Below the pieces are notes generated by a model. It saw only the letters and a list, made by a program, of their open reading frames with translations, did not search any database and had not been told where the DNA came from. Position numbers and translations under genes: made by a program. 52,309 bases of DNA. Origin: Hyphomonas sp. BRH_c22 (GTDB taxonomy: Bacteria > Pseudomonadota > Alphaproteobacteria > Caulobacterales > Hyphomonadaceae). Location of the stretch: NCBI RefSeq assembly GCF_000961795.1, contig NZ_LADU01000004.1:1-52309 (forward strand), in the 5' to 3' direction. The number at the start of each line of letters is the position of its first letter. Position 1 is the first letter of the stretch. Positions 10,105 to 18,589 of the stretch are shown here, one piece after another.

Positions 10105-11355
10105 CTATTCTTCAGATGCGCTTGTATCGGCCGCGAAGGCGGTTTCGAGTCGGTCGACAGGTTTGATCTTCATGCCATTCGAAGCGGCGCGCACGGGCGA
10201 TGTGATGACACGCTCTCCCTCGTCGACGCCTGATGTGAGGATGAGGCGCTCGCGTTCGGAGAAAGCTACCTGAACGGGACGGATTTCGAGCGTTTCGTCG
10301 CCGCGTGCGACGAACACGCTATCCTTGCCGCGTAGCGCCGTGCGGGGAAGGACGACGCTGTCTTCCAGTGTGCGTCCGGCAATCTCCGCTTCAACGAAGA
10401 GGCCTGTGGCGAGTGGCGTGCCGTTGTCGGCGCCTTTGCCATAGGGATCCTGGACCTCGACATAGGCGAAGAGGACGCGCGTCTCGGGATCAAAGCCGCT
10501 ATCGGTGCGCGTGATGCGACCCGTCCATGTGTGCGGCACACCGGCGACGATGGCAGACAGGGTGACCGGCGGGCCTTTTTGTGTGGCGGTTTCGGAAAAG
10601 CCGATACCGAGCCCGAGATTTGCAAGGTCGGAATCGGTAAGGGCAATGGCGATGTCGACGACGTCGCTGGCATAGATTTCACCGAGGCGCGCACCGGGCG
10701 AGACATAGGCGCCGATATTGACTGTTTTCTCGCGTACGCGGCCCGAGAAGGGCGCCACGATGCGTGTGCGCTGAAGCTGCAGGCGGGCGTCATCGAGGCG
10801 GGCGCGGGCCGATGCGAGCTGGGCCTCGGCCTGTGCCCGCTGGGGCCGGCGGAGCGTAAGGTCCGAGACCTGGTCGATTCCCAGCTGTTCGGCGCCCTGG
10901 GTGGCGATCTGACCTTCGGAGATTTCCTGCAGGAGGGCGGTATTGGCCTGGGCGACGGCGGCTTCGGCCTGGACGATGCCCAGTTCGTATTCACGCGCTT
11001 CGAGGCGCACCAGCGTCTCGCCGCGCTCGAACTGGCCGCCGGCCAGGAATTTTGGCGAGACGTAGGCGACACGGCCGCTGATCTCTGAGGCGAGGATGAC
11101 TTCAGAGCGGGCTTTGACTTCGCCCTGGCCGCGTACCTTGATCGAGACGGCTTCGGACCGCGCGGTCGCGGTGAGAACAGGCACGGCCTCGATGAGGTCG
11201 GCCTTTTCCTCCGGTGCGGGCTTCAGCGCACCCATGGCAACGAAGCCGCCGACTGAGCCAATCAGAACGAAGACCGGGAGCGCCAGGAAAAGGATCCGCT
11301 TGATAAGCAGGCCAAATCTGAATGGCGGTTTTTGAGCTGTTTCGGCGTAGGACAT
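10105..11355 (-). CDS. RND efflux periplasmic adaptor (membrane fusion protein)
   Basis: This protein of 416 residues has a single N-terminal membrane anchor (about residues 20-45). A barrel-sandwich/lipoyl half-motif follows (VSIKVRGQGEVKARSEV), then a helical hairpin rich in Ala, Gln and Leu (about 130-210), and then beta-barrel and membrane-proximal domains ending in VDEGERVITSPV. This is the HlyD/AcrA adaptor arrangement. It bridges the RND permease encoded 14 bp downstream to an outer-membrane channel. The pair is clearly one operon, probably started from the promoter-like site at 11429-11457. Confidence 0.9.
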   Translation of the reverse strand: MSYAETAQKPPFRFGLLIKRILFLALPVFVLIGSVGGFVAMGALKPAPEEKADLIEAVPVLTATARSEAVSIKVRGQGEVKARSEVILASEISGRVAYVSPKFLAGGQFERGETLVRLEAREYELGIVQAEAAVAQANTALLQEISEGQIATQGAEQLGIDQVSDLTLRRPQRAQAEAQLASARARLDDARLQLQRTRIVAPFSGRVREKTVNIGAYVSPGARLGEIYASDVVDIAIALTDSDLANLGLGIGFSETATQKGPPVTLSAIVAGVPHTWTGRITRTDSGFDPETRVLFAYVEVQDPYGKGADNGTPLATGLFVEAEIAGRTLEDSVVLPRTALRGKDSVFVARGDETLEIRPVQVAFSERERLILTSGVDEGERVITSPVRAASNGMKIKPVDRLETAFAADTSASEE

Positions 11356-11428
11356 GGTTCAGATACCCAGATTTGACTTTGCTGGCGGAGAAATGGCGCC
11401 TTAGTGGCGCGCCCCACCTTGATGAGTC

Positions 11429-11460
11429 TGGATAGCATCGAAATTATTGAAAAACAATAA
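11429..11460 (-). promoter_or_regulatory. Candidate promoter with overlapping inverted repeat for the RND efflux operon
   Basis: Read on the minus strand, a TTGTTT (-35-like, 11457-11452) is followed after 17 bp by TATCCA (-10-like, 11434-11429), about 75 bp before the adaptor start. A perfect 6+6 bp inverted repeat, TTATTG-5-CAATAA (11444-11460), covers the -35 element. Such a position would allow repressor control, which is common for efflux operons. The rest of the 251 bp gap (11356-11606) is AT-rich and contains another near-palindrome around ACAATAAATTGT. No gene is visible in it. Confidence 0.35.
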
Positions 11461-11606
11461 GTGATAGGTGATAATCGACAATAAATTGTTGTTTTACGAC
11501 TTTTCCGCTGAAATGCAGGCTGGTCAGCGGAGGATGCCGAAAGACGTCGCCAGCCCGGTCAGGGCGGGAATTATCATTTAGCTACAGAGTGGCAGGCCCG
11601 GATGCC

Positions 11607-12086
11607 CTAGCGCTCTTCCGGCTGGCACGCGCTGAGGCCCAAAACGGGGATCATGGTTTCCCAGCCGTCCTTGCTGACGAGTGACAGCCGCCCATTCTTG
11701 ACTCTCTGTCCGCCGTCCAGACGCTCACCGGGCTGGAAGCTGATGCCGACATTGCCGGTTGGGGAGCGGTAGGTCATCTGGGTCATGAACTGGCCGAACA
11801 GGCTACCGCCGGTCGATGTCAGTTGCAGTGGCGTTTCGGTTCCGTCGACATTGATGAGGGCGGTGTCTGTGCCGGCTTCGGTAAAGAAGACGAAGCGAAC
11901 GGGCGGCGATTGGGTCCAGAGAAAGAGGCCGCATGCACCCGGCGCGAGGGTCTGCGAAGGGAGTTCGCCCGAGTTTGAAATGACCTCGGCTGCGGATGCC
12001 AGCTCGGAAGAGGAGTCGGGCGTACCGGCGCAGGCGCCAAGAAAGGCCAGTGCGGCGGCGAGACTTATGGCGCTTGACGTCCGCAT
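11607..12086 (-). CDS. Small lipoprotein of unknown function at the end of the T2SS operon
   Basis: This protein of 159 residues has a clear lipoprotein signal: a short basic start, a hydrophobic core and lipobox LGAC with Cys19. The mature part is Ser/Thr/Gly-rich and predicted mainly beta (PPVRFVFFTEAGTDTALI, GNVGISFQPGERL), with one further Cys pair candidate (APGACGLF and LSACQPEE). It starts 2 bp after the gspN stop with a strong GAGGAGAA ribosome site, so it is the thirteenth gene of the gsp operon. I do not recognise the family. Its position suggests a secretion accessory, for example a secretin-guiding lipoprotein (pilotin), but sequence similarity to known pilotins is not evident to me. 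Confidence 0.75.
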   Translation of the reverse strand: MRTSSAISLAAALAFLGACAGTPDSSSELASAAEVISNSGELPSQTLAPGACGLFLWTQSPPVRFVFFTEAGTDTALINVDGTETPLQLTSTGGSLFGQFMTQMTYRSPTGNVGISFQPGERLDGGQRVKNGRLSLVSKDGWETMIPVLGLSACQPEER

Positions 12087-12088
12087 GC

Positions 12089-12841
12089 CTAGTTCTCCTC
12101 GGTCAATGCTGCTTCCTGACGCAGCGTGTAGCCGTTTCCGGTATTTGTGAAGCCCATTGCCGCGAGCGCGGCATTGGCCTGGGGATCAAGGCGCTCGACG
12201 CGGATATCCATACCCGTTCGGCCATCGGAGAGCGCTCGCATGGTGATCTCGAAGCGTTCGCCATTCGGGCCGTCGCCGGAGAGCGGTAGCTGCAAGTCTC
12301 CATTGATGCATGTGGGCGCGCCTGTGAGTACCGGCCAGTCGCGGCCATATTGGACGCCGAGGCGTCTGACGAGATCGAGTTGGGCGGTGCCGCTGGCATC
12401 CGTGCACGTGCCGGATCCGTTGAAGGCAGCCGCGGCATTGGAGAGTTTCAGCGCGCCGCCGACACGGCGCAGTTCAGGATGGACGCCTTGCAGCCGGCTG
12501 ATGTCCAGCTCGGCGGCAACGCCTGAAACCTTTGTCGCCGAATTCGAAACGCTGATATTGCCACGTGCGCGGCCTGCGGGGCCCATCCAGTTGATGTCGG
12601 AGCCGAATGAACCGGCGATGAGTGACAAGGGCGATGATTTCACATCCAGCGCGCCGATGGCGTGATCATGATAGCCAAGGCCAGTCACTTGTCCGTGCCA
12701 GACGGTGCCACGCGCCTGCTGCCAACTGACGCCCTTTTGCACGAGTCCGGCATTTCGCATGACAAAGGACAGCGGGATTCCGGATACGATTCCGAAACCG
12801 AGCGTGACGATGAAGACGAGAATGAGCGTGATGTGTTTCAT
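12089..12841 (-). CDS. gspN: Type II secretion system protein GspN
   Basis: This protein of 250 residues has one N-terminal membrane helix (about 5-25) and a periplasmic beta-rich domain typical of GspN (VSWQQARGTVWHGQVTGLGY and, later, the SGTCTDASG and APTCINGDL segments). GspN is an accessory inner-membrane-anchored component found in a subset of type II systems, and its exact role is not settled. The start overlaps the gspM stop by four bases, indicating translational coupling. Confidence 0.88.
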   Translation of the reverse strand: MKHITLILVFIVTLGFGIVSGIPLSFVMRNAGLVQKGVSWQQARGTVWHGQVTGLGYHDHAIGALDVKSSPLSLIAGSFGSDINWMGPAGRARGNISVSNSATKVSGVAAELDISRLQGVHPELRRVGGALKLSNAAAAFNGSGTCTDASGTAQLDLVRRLGVQYGRDWPVLTGAPTCINGDLQLPLSGDGPNGERFEITMRALSDGRTGMDIRVERLDPQANAALAAMGFTNTGNGYTLRQEAALTEEN

Positions 12842-13323
12842 CCGGAAACCGGGCCTCCGAATTCGAAACTCGATCGGACCAGACCGGATCCAGCTTCGTT
12901 GATCGTGGCCCTGCTTGCTTCAAGCCCAGCGCTGGACCGGAGTTCAACGAGCCATGCGAAGACGCTTTCGGCAGTTGCGTCATCGACCTGTACCGTGACG
13001 ACACCGTCCGCGCTGACTTGAACGCGGGCGATGGCGAGTCCGCGGCGTGTCGCGGCCTCGAGGATGGCGCGACGGCTTGTGTCCGCGTCCACAGGTGTTC
13101 CCGTGGCGGATGCCGCATCTGTTCCGGCTGAGGAGGTAAATCCGCGCGACGTCATCAGGTCAACTGTGCGTGCGGCCTGCTCCGCACGCAGGGCTGCCGC
13201 TGACCGGCTGGCAAACAGCGGAAGCAGAATGAACTGCAGCAGAACAATGAGCGCAAGCAGAGCCGTTGCTGCGCCGACAAGTGTGCGTTCACGCTGGCTG
13301 AGTCTTTCCCACCATTGCATCAT
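12838..13323 (-). CDS. gspM: Type II secretion system assembly-platform protein GspM
   Basis: This 161-residue protein begins MMQWWERLSQRERTLVGAA, the short cytoplasmic segment common in GspM. A single membrane helix (about 17-37) and a small periplasmic ferredoxin-like domain follow. GspM binds GspL and GspC in the inner-membrane platform. It overlaps gspL and gspN by four bases each. A Thr/Ala/Ser-rich loop (about 62-80) is slightly longer than I would expect. Confidence 0.88.
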   Translation of the reverse strand: MMQWWERLSQRERTLVGAATALLALIVLLQFILLPLFASRSAAALRAEQAARTVDLMTSRGFTSSAGTDAASATGTPVDADTSRRAILEAATRRGLAIARVQVSADGVVTVQVDDATAESVFAWLVELRSSAGLEASRATINEAGSGLVRSSFEFGGPVSG

Positions 13324-14474
13324 CGGGCGCCCTCCAGAGTAAGGTCACCGAGGACCTGCCCATCCTGCTGGCGGGAGTCGCCCAAGGAGACTGCGAGACC
13401 TTTTCCTTCCAGAGCGCTCTTGAGATCTGTATCACTGCCAAACTTGGGGTAGGTCATGTTCGCGATCAGGCGCCCTGTTGCCTGGTCATAGCGCAGGCCC
13501 TGTATGGAGATGTCGCTATCGGCCGGGACCGCTTCGTAGAGCAAGGCGGCCGCTTCGAGGAATGGAAGCCGGTTGGCGACCGGAGCGGATTCCTGGGTGC
13601 GGATGGCTGACGCGAGGTTGGCTGGAACAGGCACGCCGGGGAAGGCGGACGAATAGATGTCGCGCGCCTGCCGGTCCAGTGCAGAGCCCAGCCGGGATAG
13701 CGAACGGGATTCGAGCGCCGTGACCGAGAGGAAAGCGATAGCGGCCGCAGCGGCCAGGATCAATGTCGGGCGCCAGGCGCCGATCTTGAACTCGGCCTGC
13801 TTCCGGCTGACGAACGGTCCCTGGCGCAGGTCCGTCAATGGTCCGGCCTTCTCGGCCCATTGGGCAAGCTGGCCGAGCAGGGGCATCGAGGACGGTTCGG
13901 AGGCGGTTACGCCGAGTCTGCGCGCCAGTTGGGAACTGGATGTGGTGAGCGGGGCTGCGGCTGTCTGGACAAGCGCGCGGAGCGCGTCGTCAGGCAGGCT
14001 GGCATCGGCGGCGAAATGCCGGTGGCCCGTTGAAAACAGAATGTGCGAGCCAGCATCGACGGCTGTCGGCGTTTCAGGGAGGACGGACACATCGGCAACC
14101 AGCCGGGCGGATTTCAATCCTGCCGCATTCAGCCGTGACACCCATTGCGTCATCAATTCGGGATTGACCACATGGACAGGCCGCATTCCGCCAGGCAGCG
14201 GCTGGCCAATTGCGACGTGGGCGTCTTCAACTGCCACTGCCAGATCGTCTTCCAGGGCGAACGCTGCCGACCGGCGGAGTTCCGATGCGTTCTGAGCCGG
14301 AAGCCGAACGTCGAAGCAAGCGACCTCTGTGCCCGGAACAAAGACAATTATTTCGTCGCCGGAATCGATATCCGCCTCATTGAAAGTCATCAGGCGAATG
14401 CCCTTGTCACCCATCTGGGCATATTCTGCCGGCGCGCCGTGGCTTGGGAGCAAAGTGTATAGTCGCCGGGCCAT
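13320..14474 (-). CDS. gspL: Type II secretion system protein GspL
   Basis: This protein of 384 residues has a large cytoplasmic N-terminal domain of the actin-like fold that docks the GspE ATPase. One membrane helix follows (around 235-255, PTLILAAAAAIAFLSVTAL), then a periplasmic ferredoxin-like domain at the C-terminus (TYPKFGSDTDLKSALEGKGL). GspL links the cytoplasmic motor to the GspC/GspM part of the platform. It shares one base with the gspK stop (TGATG), so the pair is translationally coupled. Confidence 0.9.
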   Translation of the reverse strand: MARRLYTLLPSHGAPAEYAQMGDKGIRLMTFNEADIDSGDEIIVFVPGTEVACFDVRLPAQNASELRRSAAFALEDDLAVAVEDAHVAIGQPLPGGMRPVHVVNPELMTQWVSRLNAAGLKSARLVADVSVLPETPTAVDAGSHILFSTGHRHFAADASLPDDALRALVQTAAAPLTTSSSQLARRLGVTASEPSSMPLLGQLAQWAEKAGPLTDLRQGPFVSRKQAEFKIGAWRPTLILAAAAAIAFLSVTALESRSLSRLGSALDRQARDIYSSAFPGVPVPANLASAIRTQESAPVANRLPFLEAAALLYEAVPADSDISIQGLRYDQATGRLIANMTYPKFGSDTDLKSALEGKGLAVSLGDSRQQDGQVLGDLTLEGAR

Positions 14475-15439
14475 CAGAAGTCTCCCGTCGTGCGTTGGAT
14501 GAGGCTGACCTTGCCCGCGATATCGGATGCGTAGACCAGCTGGAGCGTTTCCTGCGTTGAGCCTGAACTGATGCGGGCTGTCAAACGCAGATGTGTTGGC
14601 CGGACGCCAATGATGGAGTCATTACGGGCTGCTGTCGCGATCGCCTGAATCCTGCTGTCGGCCAGGAATGTGTCGCGCGATTGCCAGCCTGAGAGCGGCC
14701 GGGCGCGGATGACGGACAGGGCGTCTTCAATGCCGAGTTCGCTGGAGAACAGGGCCATCAACAGGGGTGCATCTGCCTCGGTCAGTGTTTCTAAGTTGAG
14801 GGCGGACTGGAACTTGGAGGGGCGCACACAGACCAGCGAGCGGACGATCTCGATGATTTCCGGCGTGAATCCCTTGATTGCCCGCAGTTCGGAGAGGTTT
14901 TCCAGGGGCGTATTGGCTGCGCGATACGGGGTTTCGAGCGTTGCGTAATAGCTGTCCTCGGCGCCGTAGTCCCGCGCCACCGTATTGCCATCTACCCAAT
15001 CAGCAAGGCTGTCGGCCAGCGCGCGCGCATCTGACGGGAACATGCCCTGTGCCTCGAGCAAGGCGCTGAACTGGATGATCGCAACATCCCCCGGCTCGCC
15101 GGTAATCGTGTTGAGATTGAAGCAATTGGAGTCGTCGCCCAGCGTCGCCTGAATCACGCCGCGCTCGAAGGGCAAGGTGATCGCCTGATTGTTCTCCAAT
15201 GCAAGTCTGAATGCATCGTCGTCGAGCTTGAGCATGCGGGCGATTGCAACAGCGCCGATGGATTCGGTCGAGCGTGCGGCCCACATGGTCTGGGAACGTT
15301 GCGATGAGACCCGCGAAAGACTGAGTGAGCGGCCAAGCGCGTCAACGGCGGTGAGTGCGGCGACGGACATAACCGCGACGATCATCAGGATCGACAGGAG
15401 CGCGGCGCCGCGATCTTTGGGGGCGGGGGACCGGTTCAT
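14474..15439 (-). CDS. gspK: Type II secretion minor pseudopilin GspK
   Basis: This 321-residue protein has a prepilin leader ending in KDRG followed by AALLSILMIVAVMSVAALTA. The residue at +5 is not Glu, which is characteristic of GspK. The large globular domain carries the helix-hairpin-helix-like insert (LSELRAIKGFTPEIIEIVRS), also typical. GspK caps the tip of the pseudopilus with GspI and GspJ. Its start overlaps the gspJ end by four bases. Confidence 0.92.
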   Translation of the reverse strand: MNRSPAPKDRGAALLSILMIVAVMSVAALTAVDALGRSLSLSRVSSQRSQTMWAARSTESIGAVAIARMLKLDDDAFRLALENNQAITLPFERGVIQATLGDDSNCFNLNTITGEPGDVAIIQFSALLEAQGMFPSDARALADSLADWVDGNTVARDYGAEDSYYATLETPYRAANTPLENLSELRAIKGFTPEIIEIVRSLVCVRPSKFQSALNLETLTEADAPLLMALFSSELGIEDALSVIRARPLSGWQSRDTFLADSRIQAIATAARNDSIIGVRPTHLRLTARISSGSTQETLQLVYASDIAGKVSLIQRTTGDF

Positions 15440-16041
15440 TGCGCTGAGCCAACCATGTACATGAGATGCAGTTGGTCATTCTCGGCGAATGTCAGGTCGA
15501 GCTGGATCATGTCCGGATGCGTGCCAGATGTATCGGCGGGCCATTCATCAAACCAGACGCCGCGAAGGCGGTAGCGGATGGACAGTGCGTCAATGCCATC
15601 GAGGAGAACACGCTCGACCGTGGGCGTGGTGCTGACCGGGTCTGGCCGGAGCCATGCCTTGCGGATGAGTTCTCCGTCATCCAGTTGATATGTGACGCGC
15701 TGAAGCTCGCTGCGGTCACTTTCGGTGCGGGGATCGTTCCACCCGGTACGGACAAAGCTGATCAGTTCGCCAGTTGCGTCTCCCTTGCGCCCGTAGAACC
15801 CGGCGGCGGGCATGAAACTGTCGGGCGCCGAAGACGGGCGCCTGGTCATCTCGCTGAAGTCTGCCCGCAGGAGGCCGTTGGCCGCCTCGAGCTGGCGTAC
15901 CTTTTCCATGCGGGTGTCGATGGCACGGCTGCCCTGGAGGGTCTGCAGCATCATCAGCGTGCCGGCTGTTGCCAGCATGGCTGTGACGCCCAGCGCGACC
16001 AGCGTTTCGACGAGTGTGAAGCCTGCGTCTGCCCGTTTCAT
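15436..16041 (-). CDS. gspJ: Type II secretion minor pseudopilin GspJ
   Basis: This 201-residue protein has the type IV prepilin-like leader DAG|FTLVETLVALGV, with the conserved Glu at +5. A hydrophobic helix and the beta-rich GspJ domain follow. It is a tip pseudopilin that forms a ternary complex with GspI and GspK, whose genes flank it with four-base overlaps. Processing needs a prepilin peptidase (GspO), which is not encoded in this window. Confidence 0.92.
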   Translation of the reverse strand: MKRADAGFTLVETLVALGVTAMLATAGTLMMLQTLQGSRAIDTRMEKVRQLEAANGLLRADFSEMTRRPSSAPDSFMPAAGFYGRKGDATGELISFVRTGWNDPRTESDRSELQRVTYQLDDGELIRKAWLRPDPVSTTPTVERVLLDGIDALSIRYRLRGVWFDEWPADTSGTHPDMIQLDLTFAENDQLHLMYMVGSAQ

Positions 16042-16409
16042 TGGCCCGCCCTCAAAGCCTGGACGTGTGCGAGCACCTGTCCGGATTCAGGCGCCGAAAC
16101 GGTGACGTCGATCAGGTAAAGTCCGTCTTCCTGTGTAGGCGAGATTGTACGGTTCCAGTCAAAAGTGCGGCCACGCTGGGTGGCGTCACCCGCGATGACA
16201 CCCGTTAAGACCGGTGGGGGCAGGGTCATGGCGTCTGCCATGCGGTTGCTGGCCTCGATCTCTGCGAGGGCGCGCAGATCGACCTGCCGGGCGCCAATCG
16301 TCGTTTCGCTGCTCAGATGGATCAGGCCGATGGCCGATATGGAGAAAACGCCGAGCGCGGCGATGACTTCAACCAGCGTGAACCCGGATTGGGATGAATG
16401 GTCAGGCAT
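16038..16409 (-). CDS. gspI: Type II secretion minor pseudopilin GspI
   Basis: This 123-residue protein has the leader QSG|FTLVEVIAALGVFSI with Glu at +5, followed by a short globular domain of the usual GspI length. It nucleates the tip complex with GspJ and GspK. Its start overlaps the end of gspH by eight bases and its end overlaps gspJ by four. Confidence 0.92.
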   Translation of the reverse strand: MPDHSSQSGFTLVEVIAALGVFSISAIGLIHLSSETTIGARQVDLRALAEIEASNRMADAMTLPPPVLTGVIAGDATQRGRTFDWNRTISPTQEDGLYLIDVTVSAPESGQVLAHVQALRAGQ

Positions 16410-16896
16410 CGGGTGCCTCCCACTTCACTTCACCATTGGGCGCAATGTTAAGTTCGATTGCCTCGCGTCCGCGTACCAGCTTCAGCGGTTCGCTTTGAGC
16501 CGTGCCTGTCGAGTCGAGTATGACGTCCGGTTGGGGGGCATCCGTATCGGACGAAATGAACGAGGATGTGAGACGCGCATCAAACCCAACATTGCGCCCG
16601 AACGAGACTGCGCCGCCCGGCGCAGCACTCCAGGTCTTGTTGGTCCATCTGACCCTTTGATAGCCATTGTCCGTGACCATAAGCCCTTGCGGGATTCCGG
16701 TCACCAGGGCCAGGTTGAGGGCGGCGCTGACATCCTGTTCGAGACGGGTGGCGGCCTCTACAAGCGGGTCGGCCCTGGGGCGCAGGGTCATTGTGACCAT
16801 GCCTGCCGCCAGCGCCATGATGAATACTGCGACCAGCACTTCGGTCAGGGTCATGCCTGCTTCAGTGGTGTGGAAAGGGTCGCTTGTGTGCGTCAT
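16402..16896 (-). CDS. gspH: Type II secretion minor pseudopilin GspH
   Basis: This 164-residue protein has the leader EAG|MTLTEVLVAVFIMALA. Met rather than Phe at +1 is tolerated by prepilin peptidases, and Glu at +5 is kept. The C-terminal domain is beta-rich, as in GspH/FimT. It is thought to join the tip complex to the main GspG shaft. The gene begins 8 bp after gspG. Confidence 0.9.
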   Translation of the reverse strand: MTHTSDPFHTTEAGMTLTEVLVAVFIMALAAGMVTMTLRPRADPLVEAATRLEQDVSAALNLALVTGIPQGLMVTDNGYQRVRWTNKTWSAAPGGAVSFGRNVGFDARLTSSFISSDTDAPQPDVILDSTGTAQSEPLKLVRGREAIELNIAPNGEVKWEAPDA

Positions 16897-16904
16897 GCGT
16901 CAGG

Positions 16905-17354
16905 TCAGTTCCAGTTGCCTATATCATCGTCATTGCCGGGCTCGCCATCGGGGCCGGCGGAATAGACGTCATAGGCGCCGCCGGACCGGGGGCCGGGTAC
17001 GGCGTAATGGTAGTCATTGCCCCAGGGGTCCTGCTGGATGCGCTTGATGTAGCCGCCGGGGCGATACTGGTCGGCCTTGTCATTATTGGGCGGCGTTTTC
17101 AGGGCGCCCAGTCCGGCATCGGCGCCGGGGTAATTGAACATGTCGAAACTGTACTGTTCCAGACCGCTTTCGAGCGCGGCTATGTCAGCGCGGGCGCGGT
17201 CTACGCGTGATTTGCTTAATACCGGGCCCACCGAAATGACGACGGCCGTTGCCAGCAGGGCCATGATCGAAACGGTGACCAGGAGTTCAACGAGTGAGAA
17301 TCCGGCATCCTTCGGACGCGAATTACCAGTGTGCTGGTCTGTGTCTTGGGTCAT
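16905..17354 (-). CDS. gspG: Type II secretion major pseudopilin GspG
   Basis: This protein of 149 residues has the leader KDAG|FSLVELLVTVSIMALL with Glu at +5. The mature domain ends in the Asp-rich loop PDGEPGNDDDIGNW, which corresponds to the calcium site that stabilises major pseudopilins. GspG builds the shaft whose assembly and retraction push substrates through the secretin. It lies 26 bp after gspF and 8 bp before gspH. Confidence 0.95.
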   Translation of the reverse strand: MTQDTDQHTGNSRPKDAGFSLVELLVTVSIMALLATAVVISVGPVLSKSRVDRARADIAALESGLEQYSFDMFNYPGADAGLGALKTPPNNDKADQYRPGGYIKRIQQDPWGNDYHYAVPGPRSGGAYDVYSAGPDGEPGNDDDIGNWN

Positions 17355-17380
17355 GTTGGCCTCCTGAATGGGTTGCGGCG

Positions 17381-18589
17381 CTATTGCAGCGCCAGCGTGT
17401 TGAGCTGGATGATGGGGAGCATGATCGACAAAACGATCACGCCGACAAGTCCGCCGAGCACAACGATGATGATGGGTTCCATCAGGCTGAGCGCGGTCGA
17501 TGTGGCGTTCTCGAATTCCTCTTCAAGGAACTCTGCCGCGCGGGTCATCATTCCGGGAACGTCGCGGCCCGCTTCGCCACTGGCGACCATGTGAACCATC
17601 ATCGGCGGGAAGGCGCCTGTGCCCTTCAGGGCTGCGGCGAAGGAGCCTCCTTCGCTGACGCGCAGGGCGATTTCGTCTGTCGCCTTGCGGAAGACGCTGT
17701 TGGACATGGCGCCGCGCGCGGCCTGGAGCGATTCCAGAACGGTCGCTCCCGATGATGACAGGGTTGCGAAAATGCGGGCGAAACGTGCTGCCGAGACCGT
17801 TCGTGCGAGATTTCCGACGATTGGCAGGCGCAGGACGAGCCGGTCCAGGGACTCGCGAGCGGCAGGTGCGCGCATGATGCGGCTGAGGACCAGGACTCCA
17901 CCGACAATAGCGATTGCGATGAGCCAGCCCCAGTTGCGCAAAAGGTTGGAGAGCCCGATGACTTGCTCGGTCAGCCAAGGCAGGTCTGCATCGAACATGT
18001 CGAATTGTTCGACAAGGCGAGGCACGACGAGGATCATCAGGGCGATGACCATGCCGATGGCCAGCGTGGCGAGCAGCGCGGGATAGATCAGAGCGGACTG
18101 GACCTTCTGGCGAAGGCGCCAGGTGTTCTCGAGATAGACCGCCAGGCGCTCCATCACTTCGCCTTGGCGCCCCGACATCTCGCCTGCGGCAACGACCGAT
18201 TTGAACAAGGGCGGAAAAGCGCGCGGCGCGGTGCCCAGCGCATCGGCAAAACGCGATCCTTCGGTGACTTCGTTGCGGACCCTGTGGAGGATGGCTACGG
18301 TTTCCGGCTTGGCATCACTGGCAGCCGCTGTCAGGGCCTGTTCGACCGTCAGTCCCGACTGGAGCAGGACCGCGAGTTGGCGCGCAAGCAGGGCGCGCTC
18401 TTTTTCGGAGATGCGTCCGCTCGCGCCCTTGCCCCCGCGGGCTGTCTTCGCATTGAGCGGCGAGACTTCAACAGGCATAAGATCCCGCATCCGCAATTCC
18501 TTGCGGGCGGCGCGGGGACTGTCGGCGGATATGACACCGCGCATGCGCTTGCCGCCATTATCGACCGCGACATACTCAAACGCTGCCAT
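17381..18589 (-). CDS. gspF: Type II secretion inner-membrane platform protein GspF
   Basis: This protein of 402 residues has two related cytoplasmic four-helix domains, each followed by membrane helices (clear ones around YPALLATLAIGMVIALMILV and the C-terminal IIIVVLGGLVGVIVLSIML). This is the PilC/GspF pattern. I choose the ATG at 18589 (MAAFEYVAVDNGGKRMRG), which has AAGGAGA upstream and overlaps the gspE stop by 14 bases. GspF is the core platform protein that couples GspE to pseudopilus growth. Confidence 0.95.
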   Translation of the reverse strand: MAAFEYVAVDNGGKRMRGVISADSPRAARKELRMRDLMPVEVSPLNAKTARGGKGASGRISEKERALLARQLAVLLQSGLTVEQALTAAASDAKPETVAILHRVRNEVTEGSRFADALGTAPRAFPPLFKSVVAAGEMSGRQGEVMERLAVYLENTWRLRQKVQSALIYPALLATLAIGMVIALMILVVPRLVEQFDMFDADLPWLTEQVIGLSNLLRNWGWLIAIAIVGGVLVLSRIMRAPAARESLDRLVLRLPIVGNLARTVSAARFARIFATLSSSGATVLESLQAARGAMSNSVFRKATDEIALRVSEGGSFAAALKGTGAFPPMMVHMVASGEAGRDVPGMMTRAAEFLEEEFENATSTALSLMEPIIIVVLGGLVGVIVLSIMLPIIQLNTLALQ

